The position numbers were made by a program, and so were the translations under genes. A stretch of DNA of 64,000 nucleotides from Bacillaceae bacterium IKA-2 (lineage in GTDB: Bacteria; Bacillota; Bacilli; Bacillales; Anaerobacillaceae): contig CP134492.1 in assembly GCA_031761875.1 (NCBI GenBank), positions 2,294,001 through 2,358,000 on the forward strand. The letters are read 5' to 3'. Below the pieces are notes generated by a model. That model saw only the letters and a program-made list of their open reading frames with translations, was not told the DNA's origin and made no database searches. Below are positions 28,157 to 37,759 of the stretch, in pieces. How positions within the stretch are numbered: position 1 is the first letter of the stretch; each line of letters starts with the position of its first letter.

Positions 28157-29149
28157 ATGAAAATTGACGGAGTCTTTGAAGGTGGCGGTATCAAAGGGCT
28201 AGCCCATATAGGTGCAATTTCGGTGATAGAAGAAGCTGGCTATAAATGGGAGCGTCTAGCTGGAACTTCAGCTGGTTCAATTATTGCAGCTTTGTTAGCT
28301 GTTGGTTATCGTGCATCAGAGATAAAGGACTTAATGTTAGATTTTCCTTACGAAAAGATTGAACAAAGAGGAATGCTTGCTAAGTTTCCTTTAGTAGGAC
28401 CGATATTAAGTCTACTGTTTAAAAATGGGATTTATAAGCTTACTGTTTTGGAACAGTGGATGGAGCAAGCCTTGAAGAAAAAAGGGAAAACGACCTTTGG
28501 TGATTTACCCGAAAATAAACTAAAAATAGTGATTACTGATATTTCTAATAATAGAATGTCGATTTTACCAGATGATCTTCCATTTTACGGAGTAGATCCA
28601 CTAACTTTTCCAATTTCAAGAGCAGTTCAGATGAGTAGTTCAATACCATTCTTTTTTATCCCAGAAAAAATAAAGGATAATACAATTATTGATGGGGGTG
28701 CTCTTAGCAATTATCCTATTTGGATATTTGACTCAGCCGGAATTCCAAGATGGCCAACAATTGGATTTTGCTTATCAGGACAAAGCTTATCTTTTCATCC
28801 ATCAAAAATAAGGGGACCAGTATCAAAAACTTTAGCAATTATTCGGACAATGCTTGATGCCCATGATAAGCAATATATTGAGAAGAAAGCTGCTGTACGA
28901 ACGATATTTATAACAGGAATCACAGTAGGTGCTACTGATTTTAAAATCTCTCAAAAGGATAAGCAAGCTTTAATAGAGGTGGGTAGAAACTCTGCAAGCA
29001 AATTTTTACAACAATGGGACTTTCAAAAGTATATAAAGGAATACCGGATTAATAAAATAGACAATAAAATAGACGATACAAAAATTAATATAAATAAATA
29101 TACATTAAATAACAAACCTATTTTAATAAAAGTTAAGACTCGTGAATAA
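28157..29149 (+). CDS. patatin-like phospholipase
   Basis: This 330-residue lipid acyl hydrolase has the glycine-rich oxyanion loop GGGIKGLAH (about residue 8), nucleophile Ser38 in GTSAGS and catalytic Asp179 in DGGALSNYP. It cleaves acyl chains from membrane lipids or related esters. The C-terminal 35 residues are Asn/Lys/Ile-rich and look disordered. ATG 28157 follows the strong GGAAGGAGGT. A broken copy of its middle lies at 19183-19449. Confidence 0.92.
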   Translation: MKIDGVFEGGGIKGLAHIGAISVIEEAGYKWERLAGTSAGSIIAALLAVGYRASEIKDLMLDFPYEKIEQRGMLAKFPLVGPILSLLFKNGIYKLTVLEQWMEQALKKKGKTTFGDLPENKLKIVITDISNNRMSILPDDLPFYGVDPLTFPISRAVQMSSSIPFFFIPEKIKDNTIIDGGALSNYPIWIFDSAGIPRWPTIGFCLSGQSLSFHPSKIRGPVSKTLAIIRTMLDAHDKQYIEKKAAVRTIFITGITVGATDFKISQKDKQALIEVGRNSASKFLQQWDFQKYIKEYRINKIDNKIDDTKININKYTLNNKPILIKVKTRE

Positions 29150-29593
29150 GGTATTTACAAAAAAGATAATGGAGCAGTATGATAAATTTGAAAATTATAT
29201 TTTATGGTGCCATTATGAAGCAGAATTTTGTTGAGATAAAGCGTAATCAACTAAATTCTGCAAACTTTAATCGTGATTGATACTTGCATAAACAGCCAAG
29301 TATTATTTTTTTGTGCAATTGTATTCACTAATTGCCACGTTACTTCACCACTATCAATAACGCGTATACCCATTGAACATTCCCCGCATCAAACTTGCAA
29401 AAACTTCAATTAATTAGCCACTTGATCACATTAATATTAGCGATTTTTATTTATGATAAAATGGGATAAAATGAAATTATGGTAATTTGTTGTTTTCCAA
29501 AAAATCTTATCGAAACTATCAGAGAATCTTCGATAAGTAAAATTGGTATTTTTAGTGCTTCTGCAGCAATTAAAAAGTGAAGGTGTTGTACAT
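29150..29593. other. intergenic region with two inverted repeats
   Basis: No convincing gene is present. GCAGAATTT at 29220-29228 pairs with AAATTCTGC at 29253-29261 (with GTTGA/TCAAC inside), and CTTATCGAA near 29507 pairs with TTCGATAAG near 29530. A 40-codon minus-strand frame (29251-29373, start MGIRVIDSGEVTW) has no good ribosome site. Confidence 0.4.
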
Positions 29594-32332
29594 ATGACAA
29601 ACTTGATTAATACGCAATACAAGGAACTAATAGCCTGCTTCGCCGAAATAGGGTTCACACTTGACTTCAACATAGTAAAAAGCAAATCTTACACTGATGT
29701 TGATAAAAGCATAGCTGATGACCTATACAAAAAATATCTAGACAATCATAATTTAATGCTCTTCTATTATGGTTTTATCGAAAAAACCGAAAAAATGACC
29801 GTGTCAATGGAATTTTTACATAGCATAAGCAACAAATTTATTAAAAGTCTATCAAAAACACCGACGATCGAATTGAGTCGTGAGCAAACTTTCATAACAC
29901 CGACGGGTGACGAAATTAAAGAGATATTAGCTAACGTTCCTTTTATGATTGGACAAGAATTCATAAACAAACAATGGATTGAACAGTTATACCAAAACCT
30001 ATCAGCTGTTTTTTCTCAAGAAATAGGAGCCTATCAGGGTACCGTTGCTGAATTTTTGATGGAACATAACTCGAATATCAATGTTGTTGGTAGGGTATTC
30101 TTTCATTTAGTAGAAAACAAATCTGATACGTATCCATTTGCCTTCTTAGCAACCTACAGCACGGGGGGAATAGGTGACAAAAAAGCTGCCCACACACCGC
30201 TCAAACATGCATTGCTCGAATACAAAGGCCAAAATGATCGTCTCTTAAAATTACTAGCAACTGTTAGCAAGGCAGCCCAAAAAAGTGATTTCATATCTGA
30301 ATTTATCGAGAGCGGCGAGCTGTTTAGTCCACTCCAATTCACAAGCAAAGAAGCATACACCTTTTTAAAAGAAATACCTTTATACGAAGAATCAGGTATT
30401 CTCTGCCGCATCCCAGATTGGTGGAAGAAAAAGAGCAACTCACTAAAGCTTTCTGTTAAAGTTGGCGAAAAACAACCTTCAATGGTTGGCATGGATGCAC
30501 TCCTGAATTTTGATGCAGAGATATTTTTTGGTGATGATAAAATTACAGAGGAAGAGATCAAAGCGTTATTAGCCGAATCGAGTGGGTTATCGTTTATTAA
30601 AGGAAAATGGATCGAAGTTGATCACGAGAAGCTCCAAGCGACATTAGCAGCCTATGAAAAAACAAAAGAACTGACAGAAAGTGGCGAATACAATTTAGCA
30701 GAGGCGCTGCGTTTACAGTTGAATGCGGCTGATATTTTAGATATCAATGAAGCCGATGTTAGCCTCGAGGTAGCAAACGGTGAGTGGCTCAAAAGTATAA
30801 CCGCAAAACTTACGAACATTTCATTAATTGATAATATTGCCGTAAGCGATGACTTTAAGGCAACGCTAAGGGAGTACCAACAAAGTGGGTTAGACTGGTT
30901 AAATTATATGAAGAAGCTAGGATTCGGTGCTTGTCTTGCGGACGACATGGGGCTTGGCAAAACTGTGCAAATTATTGCTTTGCTTGAGCATAGTAGAATC
31001 AATACAAACGGTACAAAATCACTCTTGATCATTCCAGCTTCGCTAATGGGTAATTGGCAAAAAGAAATAGAAAAGTTCGCGCCGCGACTAAACTATAAAA
31101 TGATTTACAGTACAAAAGATAAGCTTGATTTACATGCGATTCATACTCCAGACACGATAGATAATTCAAACAAAACAGAAATAAAAGGAGACACGGTTGT
31201 CAGCGACACCCCAGACTTATATATAACGACCTACGGTATGGCTGTGCGAATCGAGGAATTCAAGTCGGTGGAATGGGATTTGGTTATCTTAGATGAGGCA
31301 CAAGCGATTAAAAACCCCAATACGAAGCAAACAAAAGCTGTCAAAAAGCTAAAAGCAAAATCAAAAATAGCGATGACAGGGACACCGATTGAAAACAGTT
31401 TGGGCGATCTTTGGTCATTATTTGACTTTTTAAATGCAGGATTACTTGGAACTGCAAAGGAATTCACACAATTCACGAAAAAATTAAAGGATGGCGAAGC
31501 TGATTATTCAAAGTTACGCGCCGTTGTCAATCCATTTATATTGCGGCGCTTGAAAACTGATAAAACTGTTATTGCTGACCTGCCAGACAAATTGGAGATG
31601 AAAGCATACGCTAAGCTCACGAAAAAACAGGTTGTTTTATACAAAAATTTAGTTAAGGAGCTAGAACAAAAATTAGCGAACTCCGAAGGGATCCAGCGTA
31701 AAGGCTTGGTTTTAGGCAGTATTATCAAATTCAAACAAATTTGCAATCATCCAGACCAATTCTTGGGACAAACAGCTTACAAACAAATTCATAGTGGGAA
31801 ATTCGAGAGATTACTAGATCTATGCGAAACGATCTATGAAAAAAGAGAACGCGTGATCGTTTTTACACAGTTTAGAGAAATGACCGAGCCAATAGCCGAT
31901 TTTCTAGAAACAATCTTTCAGCGTAAGGGGCTGATTTTGCACGGAGGAACACCTGTAAAAAAACGGTCAGAATTAGTTGATACGTTTTGTGGGGAAGAAT
32001 ATGTTCCGTATATGGTGCTATCACTTAAAGCGGGTGGGGTGGGATTGAATTTAACTGCGGCTAACCATGTGATCCATTTTGACCGCTGGTGGAATCCGGC
32101 AGTTGAGAACCAAGCAACCGACCGAGCGTTTCGGATCGGACAACAAAAAAATGTGATGGTTCATAAATTTATAACACCGGGGACAATTGAAGAAAAAATC
32201 GACATGATGATTGAGGAAAAAAGTAAACTAGCTGGAGATATCTTAGCATCATCGGGGGAAAAATGGATAACAGAGCTTGACAACAAGCAGTTGCTGGATT
32301 TATTCACTTTCGCAGAGGCAGGTGAGAAATAA
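29594..32332 (+). CDS. SNF2-family helicase-like ATPase
   Basis: This 912-residue protein has an unrecognised 400-residue N-terminal region and a full SNF2 motor: motif I DDMGLGKT (about 451-458), DEAQ box VILDEAQAI (about 564), MTGTPIENSL, and in the second lobe LKAGGVGLNLTAA, HFDRWWNPAVENQATDRAFRIGQ. It should use ATP to move along double-stranded DNA and remodel bound protein. ATG 29594 is preferred after AAGGTG; an upstream ATG at 29543 has no ribosome site. It overlaps the SWIM gene by one base, so the two are coupled. Confidence 0.92.
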   Translation: MTNLINTQYKELIACFAEIGFTLDFNIVKSKSYTDVDKSIADDLYKKYLDNHNLMLFYYGFIEKTEKMTVSMEFLHSISNKFIKSLSKTPTIELSREQTFITPTGDEIKEILANVPFMIGQEFINKQWIEQLYQNLSAVFSQEIGAYQGTVAEFLMEHNSNINVVGRVFFHLVENKSDTYPFAFLATYSTGGIGDKKAAHTPLKHALLEYKGQNDRLLKLLATVSKAAQKSDFISEFIESGELFSPLQFTSKEAYTFLKEIPLYEESGILCRIPDWWKKKSNSLKLSVKVGEKQPSMVGMDALLNFDAEIFFGDDKITEEEIKALLAESSGLSFIKGKWIEVDHEKLQATLAAYEKTKELTESGEYNLAEALRLQLNAADILDINEADVSLEVANGEWLKSITAKLTNISLIDNIAVSDDFKATLREYQQSGLDWLNYMKKLGFGACLADDMGLGKTVQIIALLEHSRINTNGTKSLLIIPASLMGNWQKEIEKFAPRLNYKMIYSTKDKLDLHAIHTPDTIDNSNKTEIKGDTVVSDTPDLYITTYGMAVRIEEFKSVEWDLVILDEAQAIKNPNTKQTKAVKKLKAKSKIAMTGTPIENSLGDLWSLFDFLNAGLLGTAKEFTQFTKKLKDGEADYSKLRAVVNPFILRRLKTDKTVIADLPDKLEMKAYAKLTKKQVVLYKNLVKELEQKLANSEGIQRKGLVLGSIIKFKQICNHPDQFLGQTAYKQIHSGKFERLLDLCETIYEKRERVIVFTQFREMTEPIADFLETIFQRKGLILHGGTPVKKRSELVDTFCGEEYVPYMVLSLKAGGVGLNLTAANHVIHFDRWWNPAVENQATDRAFRIGQQKNVMVHKFITPGTIEEKIDMMIEEKSKLAGDILASSGEKWITELDNKQLLDLFTFAEAGEK

Positions 32333-33051
32333 TGTCATTCTATAATCAGTTTCCTGAATATATACCCGTTGCCCAAAAGAAAGAAAATGCAAAAAAACAA
32401 ATTGAAAAGCTAAGAAAGAAAAAACCTAATATAGCACCGATTGTTATTGAAGGAAATTTGATAGCGAGAACATGGTGGGCTAAAGCTTGGAATAAAAATC
32501 TAGAAATTTATGCCGATTACAGCAATCGAATCGCTCGTGGGCGTAGCTATGTAAGAAATGGTGCTGTTCTAGATTTGCAAATAACAGAAGGTGTCGTGAA
32601 AGCTCTAGTTCAGGGAAGTGATCAAATGCCCTACGAAATAAAGATTACCATAGAACCATTCTCAAACGAGAAGTGGGACAGTATGCTTCTCGTTTGCAAT
32701 CATAAAATTGACAATTTGGAAGAGCTTGTCGAGGGAAAATTCCCGAAAGAGCTAGAAGAGATTTTTACATTAAAAGGGAAAGGGCTGTTTCCAACCAAAA
32801 CGGAGATAAATTTTGACTGTAGCTGCTATGACTCGGCTCAAATGTGCAAGCATGTTACAGCTTCCTTGTATGGTATTGGTGCAAGATTCGATGAGGACCC
32901 GATATTATTTTTTAAATTACGCAACATTGATTTTGAAGTCTTACTCAAGAAAACAGTCGAACAGAAAATGCAAAGCCTACTTGAAAATGCAAATAAAAAA
33001 AGTGCACGTACGCTTGACGATAAAGATGTTTTTAATTTATTTGGAGTCTAA
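32332..33051 (+). CDS. SWIM zinc-finger protein, partner of the SNF2 ATPase
   Basis: This 239-residue protein contains a SWIM zinc finger, FDCSCYDSAQMCKHV (CxC then CxH, about residues 162-178), preceded by a basic N-terminus (KKQIEKLRKKK) and a WWAKAWNKNLE motif common to bacterial SWIM partners. The TAATG overlap with the SNF2 gene implies a shared complex. SNF2/SWIM pairs are known in Bacillus and other bacteria, and their role is unclear. Confidence 0.85.
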   Translation: MSFYNQFPEYIPVAQKKENAKKQIEKLRKKKPNIAPIVIEGNLIARTWWAKAWNKNLEIYADYSNRIARGRSYVRNGAVLDLQITEGVVKALVQGSDQMPYEIKITIEPFSNEKWDSMLLVCNHKIDNLEELVEGKFPKELEEIFTLKGKGLFPTKTEINFDCSCYDSAQMCKHVTASLYGIGARFDEDPILFFKLRNIDFEVLLKKTVEQKMQSLLENANKKSARTLDDKDVFNLFGV

Positions 33052-33204
33052 TCTAAATGCAACCGAAGGAAAGGGGAATCCAGCGTTTTTTTGAATATCA
33101 GGATAAAAAAAATCAGTCCGCTCATTCAATCCGAGGAATAGTTCCCTTTAATTTGGTAACGATAAAATAGATGTTGACACAATCATTTAGGGAGGGTTTC
33201 ACAA

Positions 33205-33675
33205 ATGAGCTTTTTAGATATGTTCAACGAAAAGGAAGATAATAAAAAAGAGGTACGTAAGGAAAAGCCAGTTACAGATACAGAATTTGCACAAGACGAG
33301 GCACATCTGGATCTTCGCCAAGAAGAATTAGATATCCATAAACATCGGTCTGAAACAGGCGATGTTGAAATTCATAAAGTTATCGTCGAGGAAGAAAAAT
33401 CAGTTAATGTTCCCGTTTCCCATGATCAAGTGATAATTGAAAGAAAAGCTGTAGACCGTGAGGCAACGGATCAACCAATTACAGAAGAAGAAACTCTCCA
33501 CATTCCAGTCACCGCAGAAGCGGTTGATGTCGAGAAACATACAGTCGTCACTGGTGAAGTTTCTGCCCATAAGCGGTCAGTAGAAGAAACGGAATCAGTA
33601 AATGATGTCCTTCATAAAGAAGTTGCAAATGTTGAAACGCATGGTAATACAGATGTTATTAATCAAAATGAATAA
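33205..33675 (+). CDS. YsnF-like DUF2382 protein
   Basis: This 156-residue acidic protein is made of a DUF2382 repeat: LDLRQEELDIHKHRSETGDVEIHK, then VNVPVSHDQVIIERKAV, then IPVTAEAVDVEKHTVVTGEV and a final VETHGNTDV. There is no signal peptide. DUF2382 proteins such as B. subtilis YsnF belong to general-stress sets. A paralogue with a membrane anchor follows at 33852. ATG 33205 follows GGGAGGG. Confidence 0.85.
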   Translation: MSFLDMFNEKEDNKKEVRKEKPVTDTEFAQDEAHLDLRQEELDIHKHRSETGDVEIHKVIVEEEKSVNVPVSHDQVIIERKAVDREATDQPITEEETLHIPVTAEAVDVEKHTVVTGEVSAHKRSVEETESVNDVLHKEVANVETHGNTDVINQNE

Positions 33676-33681
33676 TGTTTC

Positions 33682-33716
33682 AACCTACTTAATTCACATT
33701 AAGTAGGTTTTTTTAT
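33682..33716 (+). terminator. rho-independent terminator
   Basis: An AACCTACTTA / TAAGTAGGTT stem with a T-rich tail, just after the YsnF-like gene. Confidence 0.9.
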
Positions 33717-33729
33717 TTTTGATATCAAT

Positions 33730-33802
33730 TAATTTCATAATGCAGATTCTGCGCCACTAGGTGGCTTGATGTGGCTAGGTTTTGGTATTATCAAATTCAT
33801 TC
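33730..33802. repeat. dispersed inverted-ended repeat, copy C (73 bp, internally shortened)
   Basis: In the opposite orientation to copy A it matches both halves: AATTTCATAATGCAGATT then CGCCACTAGG on one side, and TGATGTGGCTA then TTTTGGTATTAT and AAATTCATTC on the other. About 40 central bases are missing. It ends 49 bp before the next start codon. Confidence 0.8.
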
Positions 33803-33851
33803 GAATGGGTATACTAAAAAAACTTATCTTTTTTGGAGGAGCTAGTGGCCT

Positions 33852-34355
33852 ATGGGTAAATTTATTATTATTGGCGCAGTAATCGGGGGTTTGATTGGTT
33901 GGTTAATCGGTTTCTTTGTCTTTTCAGGAATTGTGCTTGGAGCAGTTGTGGGGGTGATTTTCGATGCTTTGCATAATAAAAGAAAGAACAAATCAACAGA
34001 AGCTACAAACGAGGTACAAAAGATGCAGCTTCGAGAAGAGCACTTGGATATAAAAAAAGAACGAATTAAAACCGGCGAAGTAAATATTCACAAAGAAATT
34101 GTCGAAGGGCAGAAAACATTCACTGTCCCTATTAAGCGCGAGGAAATGGTTATAGAAGCAGGGAGTGACGAAGAAATTCGGATTCCACTCAAAGAAGAAG
34201 AAATTGACATTGAAATAACCAAACACTTTGTTAAAGTGGGTGAATTATCCATCTCAAAACAGCAAATTGAAGAAATCAAAGAAGTTAAAGCAACGTTAAA
34301 AAAGGAAACTGTAAGAGTCGAAACTCATGGAAATACGGATGTGAAAGATAAGTAG
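33852..34355 (+). CDS. membrane-anchored DUF2382 protein
   Basis: This 167-residue protein starts with a Gly-rich transmembrane hairpin (residues 3-40, GAVIGGLIGWLIGFFVFSG) and continues with a DUF2382 domain (LREEHLDIKKERIKTGEVNIHK, then VRVETHGNTDV at the end). The soluble part matches the protein encoded at 33205, so this is a membrane paralogue. The short N-terminus is like glycine-zipper stress proteins. ATG 33852 follows GGAGGAG. Confidence 0.85.
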   Translation: MGKFIIIGAVIGGLIGWLIGFFVFSGIVLGAVVGVIFDALHNKRKNKSTEATNEVQKMQLREEHLDIKKERIKTGEVNIHKEIVEGQKTFTVPIKREEMVIEAGSDEEIRIPLKEEEIDIEITKHFVKVGELSISKQQIEEIKEVKATLKKETVRVETHGNTDVKDK

Positions 34356-34364
34356 GATAATAAG

Positions 34365-34418
34365 AGGTATAGGCATTGAATGGCTCTTTTGAAACGTTGA
34401 GCCATTCCCTCCTATACT
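34365..34418. other. long hairpin without a T tail
   Basis: GAATGGCTC at 34378-34386 pairs with GAGCCATTC at 34399-34407, and an outer GTATAGG pairs with CCTATAC. It could terminate the DUF2382 transcript weakly or protect its 3' end. Confidence 0.5.
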
Positions 34419-34548
34419 ATTCTCAATGTTTTAATAGTTAGTTTATAAAAACTTCTTACTTTGATAACAATTTGGTAACAATTTTCCTTTATATTTAAAC
34501 TAAGTTCAAAAGAACATTTAAGTTAAGAAGCGAAGAGGGGTATTAAAA

Positions 34549-35334
34549 ATGAAATTGAATAAAACATGGGTATTAAGTTTTTCCCTTGCCGTATCTTTAT
34601 CTTTAATTGCTGCTTGCAGTGATGTCGATGAATCAGGCAAAGAAAATAATGAGGAATCAGTAACGCAGGAGGAAGGGTCGGCCAATCTGGATGGTGGAGA
34701 AAGTGCTGAACAGATGGAAATGACAGAGCCAGACTTAGAAGGTATTCCTGACGTTGTAGCAGAAGTAAATGGAAAAGAAATAACGAAAGAAGAATTTGAA
34801 ATTGCTTACACAGGTCAATTTATGCAAGCGTCGATGCAATCACAGATGACAGGGGAAGTGGTTGACCAAGATCAATTAAAAAAACAGATTGCAGAAAGTA
34901 TGATTGGTTCGGAACTCCTCATACAAGAAGCAAACAGCCGTAGTTTTAAGGTATCAGAAGATGATATCGAAAAAATACTAGATGAATTAATAGCACAAAA
35001 TGGGCTTGAATCGAAGGATGAATTTATGGCTGTATTCAAAGAACAAGGCATGGATGAAAAAGAGGTTATGTCTCTGCTTGAAATACAAGTAAAAATAGAT
35101 CAGCTTATTGCTAGTGAATCTGGTGACATCAAACCAACGGACGAAGAGCTAAAAGAATTATATGATCTGATGGTCGTCCAGCAAGAGCAAATGGGTGGAG
35201 AAGCTGATATCCCATCTTTTGACGAAATGAAACCAGATCTTATAAAACAAGTACAGAGACAAAATGAAGCAGAAGCATCTGAAATTCTTGTTGAAAGACT
35301 TCGTAAAGATGGAGACGTCACTAACAATTTATAA
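34549..35334 (+). CDS. SurA N-terminal-domain lipoprotein (PrsA-like without parvulin domain)
   Basis: This 261-residue lipoprotein has a signal peptide with lipobox IAAC, an acidic linker, then VVAEVNGKEITKEEFE, the signature of SurA/PrsA chaperone N-domains, followed by helical segments to the end. No parvulin peptidyl-prolyl isomerase motif is present. It probably assists folding of secreted proteins on the outer face of the membrane. ATG 34549 follows GAAGAGGGG; a terminator follows at 35414. Confidence 0.85.
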   Translation: MKLNKTWVLSFSLAVSLSLIAACSDVDESGKENNEESVTQEEGSANLDGGESAEQMEMTEPDLEGIPDVVAEVNGKEITKEEFEIAYTGQFMQASMQSQMTGEVVDQDQLKKQIAESMIGSELLIQEANSRSFKVSEDDIEKILDELIAQNGLESKDEFMAVFKEQGMDEKEVMSLLEIQVKIDQLIASESGDIKPTDEELKELYDLMVVQQEQMGGEADIPSFDEMKPDLIKQVQRQNEAEASEILVERLRKDGDVTNNL

Positions 35335-35413
35335 TATTTTAAAAAAAGAAATTTTATTTGGTAACAAGTTTACTTGTGAAGTACAAAACAGGAAAACGCT
35401 GACCAATTCACAT

Positions 35414-35453
35414 AAAAAAGACTTTAGAGAAATTAATCTCTAAAGTCTTTTTA
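35414..35453 (+). terminator. rho-independent terminator
   Basis: AAAGACTTTAGAGA pairs with TCTCTAAAGTCTTT and is followed by TTAT; it works in both directions. Confidence 0.9.
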
Positions 35454-35770
35454 TATAATGTAAAAGTGGGGCTTGTCCCTGGATTGATACGGAGCGCCAT
35501 CTTTCCTACTTCAGTTAGTCGGAATGGATCAAGCACTGCATATGCTTTGGACGAGAGAATTTTTTGAAGCAAAAGAAGAATGCCGAATTCCAAAGCTATT
35601 TTTTTCTGGTCAATAGGCTTGGTTCAGCTAGTGAATTAATTATCGCAGCTGTTGTGTTTGATAATAAGTTATTAAACATGATATAAATGTAATAGAAGTG
35701 GAACATTTGACCTTATATTTTTGACTAAGAGTTTGAAGTTGTATCCATAGTGAGAGGATTTGAGTTTGAA
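35454..35770. other. intergenic region before dus
   Basis: No supported gene. A minus-strand frame around 35450-35593 contains AVLDPFRLTEVGKMALRINPG, which reads like real protein but has no ribosome site; it may be a gene remnant I cannot identify. Confidence 0.35.
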
Positions 35771-36748
35771 ATGATAGATAATTTTTGGCGTGATTTACCA
35801 CGGCCATTTTTTGTACTTGCACCAATGGAAGATGTGACAGATGTTGTTTTTCGTCACGTAGTAAGTGAAGCCGGTCGACCGGATGTATTTTTCACAGAGT
35901 TTGCAAACTCGGATAGCTATTGTCATCCAGAGGGTATTAAAAGTATGCGTGGCCGTTTGACTTTTACAGAGGATGAACAGCCAATGGTGGCACATATATG
36001 GGGGGATAGTCCCGAATCTTTCCGTCAAATGAGTATTGGCATGGCAGAGCTAGGATTTAAAGGCATTGATATTAATATGGGCTGCCCTGTACCGAACGTG
36101 GCATCGAGAGGGAAGGGTTGCGGCCTTATTCTCCGTCCAGACGTTGCGGCAGAACTTATTCAAGCAGCAAAAGCGGGCGGACTGCCTGTCAGTGTGAAAA
36201 CACGACTTGGCTTTAAGGAGCTTCACGAGTGGGAGGAGTGGCTAACGCATATATTAAAACAGGATATTGCGAACCTTTCTATTCATTTACGTACAAAAAA
36301 GGAAATGAGCGAAGTAGATGCGCATTGGGAGCTAATTCCGGAAATCAAAAAATTACGTGACCGAATCGCACCAAATACACTACTAACAATCAATGGAGAC
36401 ATTCCTGACCGTCATACTGGGCTGCAGCTTGCTGAACAGTATGGTATTGATGGCGTTATGATCGGGCGAGGTATTTTTAAAAATCCTTTTGCTTTTGAAA
36501 AAGAGCCAAAAGAGCATAGCACTAAAGAATATCTTGATCTTTTAAGACTGCAGCTTGACCTTCAAGATCAATATGCGGATGTACTGCCACGACCAATCAC
36601 AGGACTTCATCGCTTTTTCAAAATTTATGTCAAAGGATTTCCTGGAGCTGGTGAATTAAGGAATCAATTGATGAACACGAAATCAACAGATGAAGTACGT
36701 GCGTTGCTTGATAACATTGGAAAAGAAGTTGATGGGACGGGGAAATGA
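35771..36748 (+). CDS. tRNA-dihydrouridine synthase
   Basis: This 325-residue FMN enzyme reduces uridines in tRNA to dihydrouridine. It has the TIM-barrel start LAPMEDVTD, the conserved [10 protein letters not shown] with the catalytic-region Cys, [19 protein letters not shown] (with His of the FMN/RNA site) and [13 protein letters not shown] chose ATG 35771 rather than GTG 35750, which has no ribosome site. It belongs to the Dus family; the subfamily is not assigned. It is probably a single gene, ended by the hairpin at 36777. Confidence 0.93.
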   Translation: MIDNFWRDLPRPFFVLAPMEDVTDVVFRHVVSEAGRPDVFFTEFANSDSYCHPEGIKSMRGRLTFTEDEQPMVAHIWGDSPESFRQMSIGMAELGFKGIDINMGCPVPNVASRGKGCGLILRPDVAAELIQAAKAGGLPVSVKTRLGFKELHEWEEWLTHILKQDIANLSIHLRTKKEMSEVDAHWELIPEIKKLRDRIAPNTLLTINGDIPDRHTGLQLAEQYGIDGVMIGRGIFKNPFAFEKEPKEHSTKEYLDLLRLQLDLQDQYADVLPRPITGLHRFFKIYVKGFPGAGELRNQLMNTKSTDEVRALLDNIGKEVDGTGK

Positions 36749-36776
36749 TGTAACTCTTAAAAAGTAAGAGAAATAA

Positions 36777-36822
36777 AAAAAGAGACCAAAACCAGTAGTT
36801 AATGGAGGTTGGTCTCTTTATG
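36777..36822 (+). terminator. rho-independent terminator of dus
   Basis: AGAGACCAA at 36781-36789 pairs with TTGGTCTCT at 36809-36817, then TTTATG; the A-rich side would serve the other strand. Confidence 0.8.
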
Positions 36823-37205
36823 ATACAACCACGTAACAGCAAGAGGAATGCACATGATGCCAGTAGCAGAGCTCATTATAGGTAATGTAACAACAAAACA
36901 AACAAGGAACTGGCACAGTGTGTAGACTGTTAATAAAGATTTAATAATTTTAAGAACGATTAGGTCTCAGCATGGGGATTTTCCATTGAGACCTTTTTCG
37001 TTTACAGAGTTTTTTGCTTATTCGGCAAACAAGACAGTTATTTTTAAAAAGAACGATAACCTACATAAAAATAGATGTATTAACCAAAAATATTCAACAT
37101 ATTAACTTTTATTAGACAACTCGATATTGTGCATATAAGCATTTTGGTATCGTTTTTTTATATAATGGTCGCCACATAGTAAAAAAGAAAGGGTATGAGT
37201 GTATT
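36823..37205. other. intergenic region with an orphan terminator
   Basis: The hairpin AGGTCTCA...TGAGACCT at 36962-36994 with TTTTTC looks like a terminator but has no recognised gene before it. A 23-codon frame at about 36853-36924 is not convincing. Confidence 0.5.
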
Positions 37206-37679
37206 ATGATTCCTACATTAATTCGATTAGGTACGGTTTTAATATCTTGGACTTCACTAATTTTTTTACCCAGAAAGTCATTTTACAAGTATTTACCTGT
37301 TTCACTTTTTACTTCAGTGCTTGTTTTAATTGTCTGTGCCTTATCAATACAATATAAATTTTGGGTTATTAAGGGTAATAAGACGACAAGAATACTAAAT
37401 GATTTAAGTTTTGTATTTGGTTCATTTTTTGCAGGGACATTGTGGATATTTCATTTAACATTTGGGAAATTCAAGCAATATGTTGCCCTTAATTTAATTG
37501 CCAATTTACTTCTTTCATATCCACTCACTTATATCTTCCAGAAGTTAAATGTATATAAGTTAGTAAATTTAAGAAGTAAGTACCTATTCCTTATTTATTT
37601 TTCCTTTTCTTTTTTAATATATGGTTACCAAATGCTCCTAAACCGATGTTTTTCGTTTTACAGTAAACGTGATGTTTAG
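37206..37679 (+). CDS. small integral membrane protein of unknown function
   Basis: This 157-residue hydrophobic protein has four predicted helices (about residues 8-22, 28-48, 66-86 and 92-112) plus a fifth hydrophobic stretch near 125-143. I do not recognise it by name. RBS AGAAAGGG precedes ATG 37206. It lies at the edge of the accessory region and has no operon partner. Confidence 0.6.
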   Translation: MIPTLIRLGTVLISWTSLIFLPRKSFYKYLPVSLFTSVLVLIVCALSIQYKFWVIKGNKTTRILNDLSFVFGSFFAGTLWIFHLTFGKFKQYVALNLIANLLLSYPLTYIFQKLNVYKLVNLRSKYLFLIYFSFSFLIYGYQMLLNRCFSFYSKRDV

Positions 37680-37759
37680 CAGCTAATATAAAAGTCCAAC
37701 GTCTAATCCACATGGAGGGAGACTAATGAAGAATCATTTAATCATTAGGCGATAACATC

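Noticed and set aside
29251-29373. 40-codon minus-strand frame (MGIRVIDSGEVTW...)
   Set aside because: No ribosome site and it overlaps an inverted repeat; not enough to call a gene.
33803-33820. Sigma-B -10 (GGGTAT) for the membrane DUF2382 gene
   Set aside because: No GTTTAA-type -35 at the right distance; the nearest candidate is 22 nt away.
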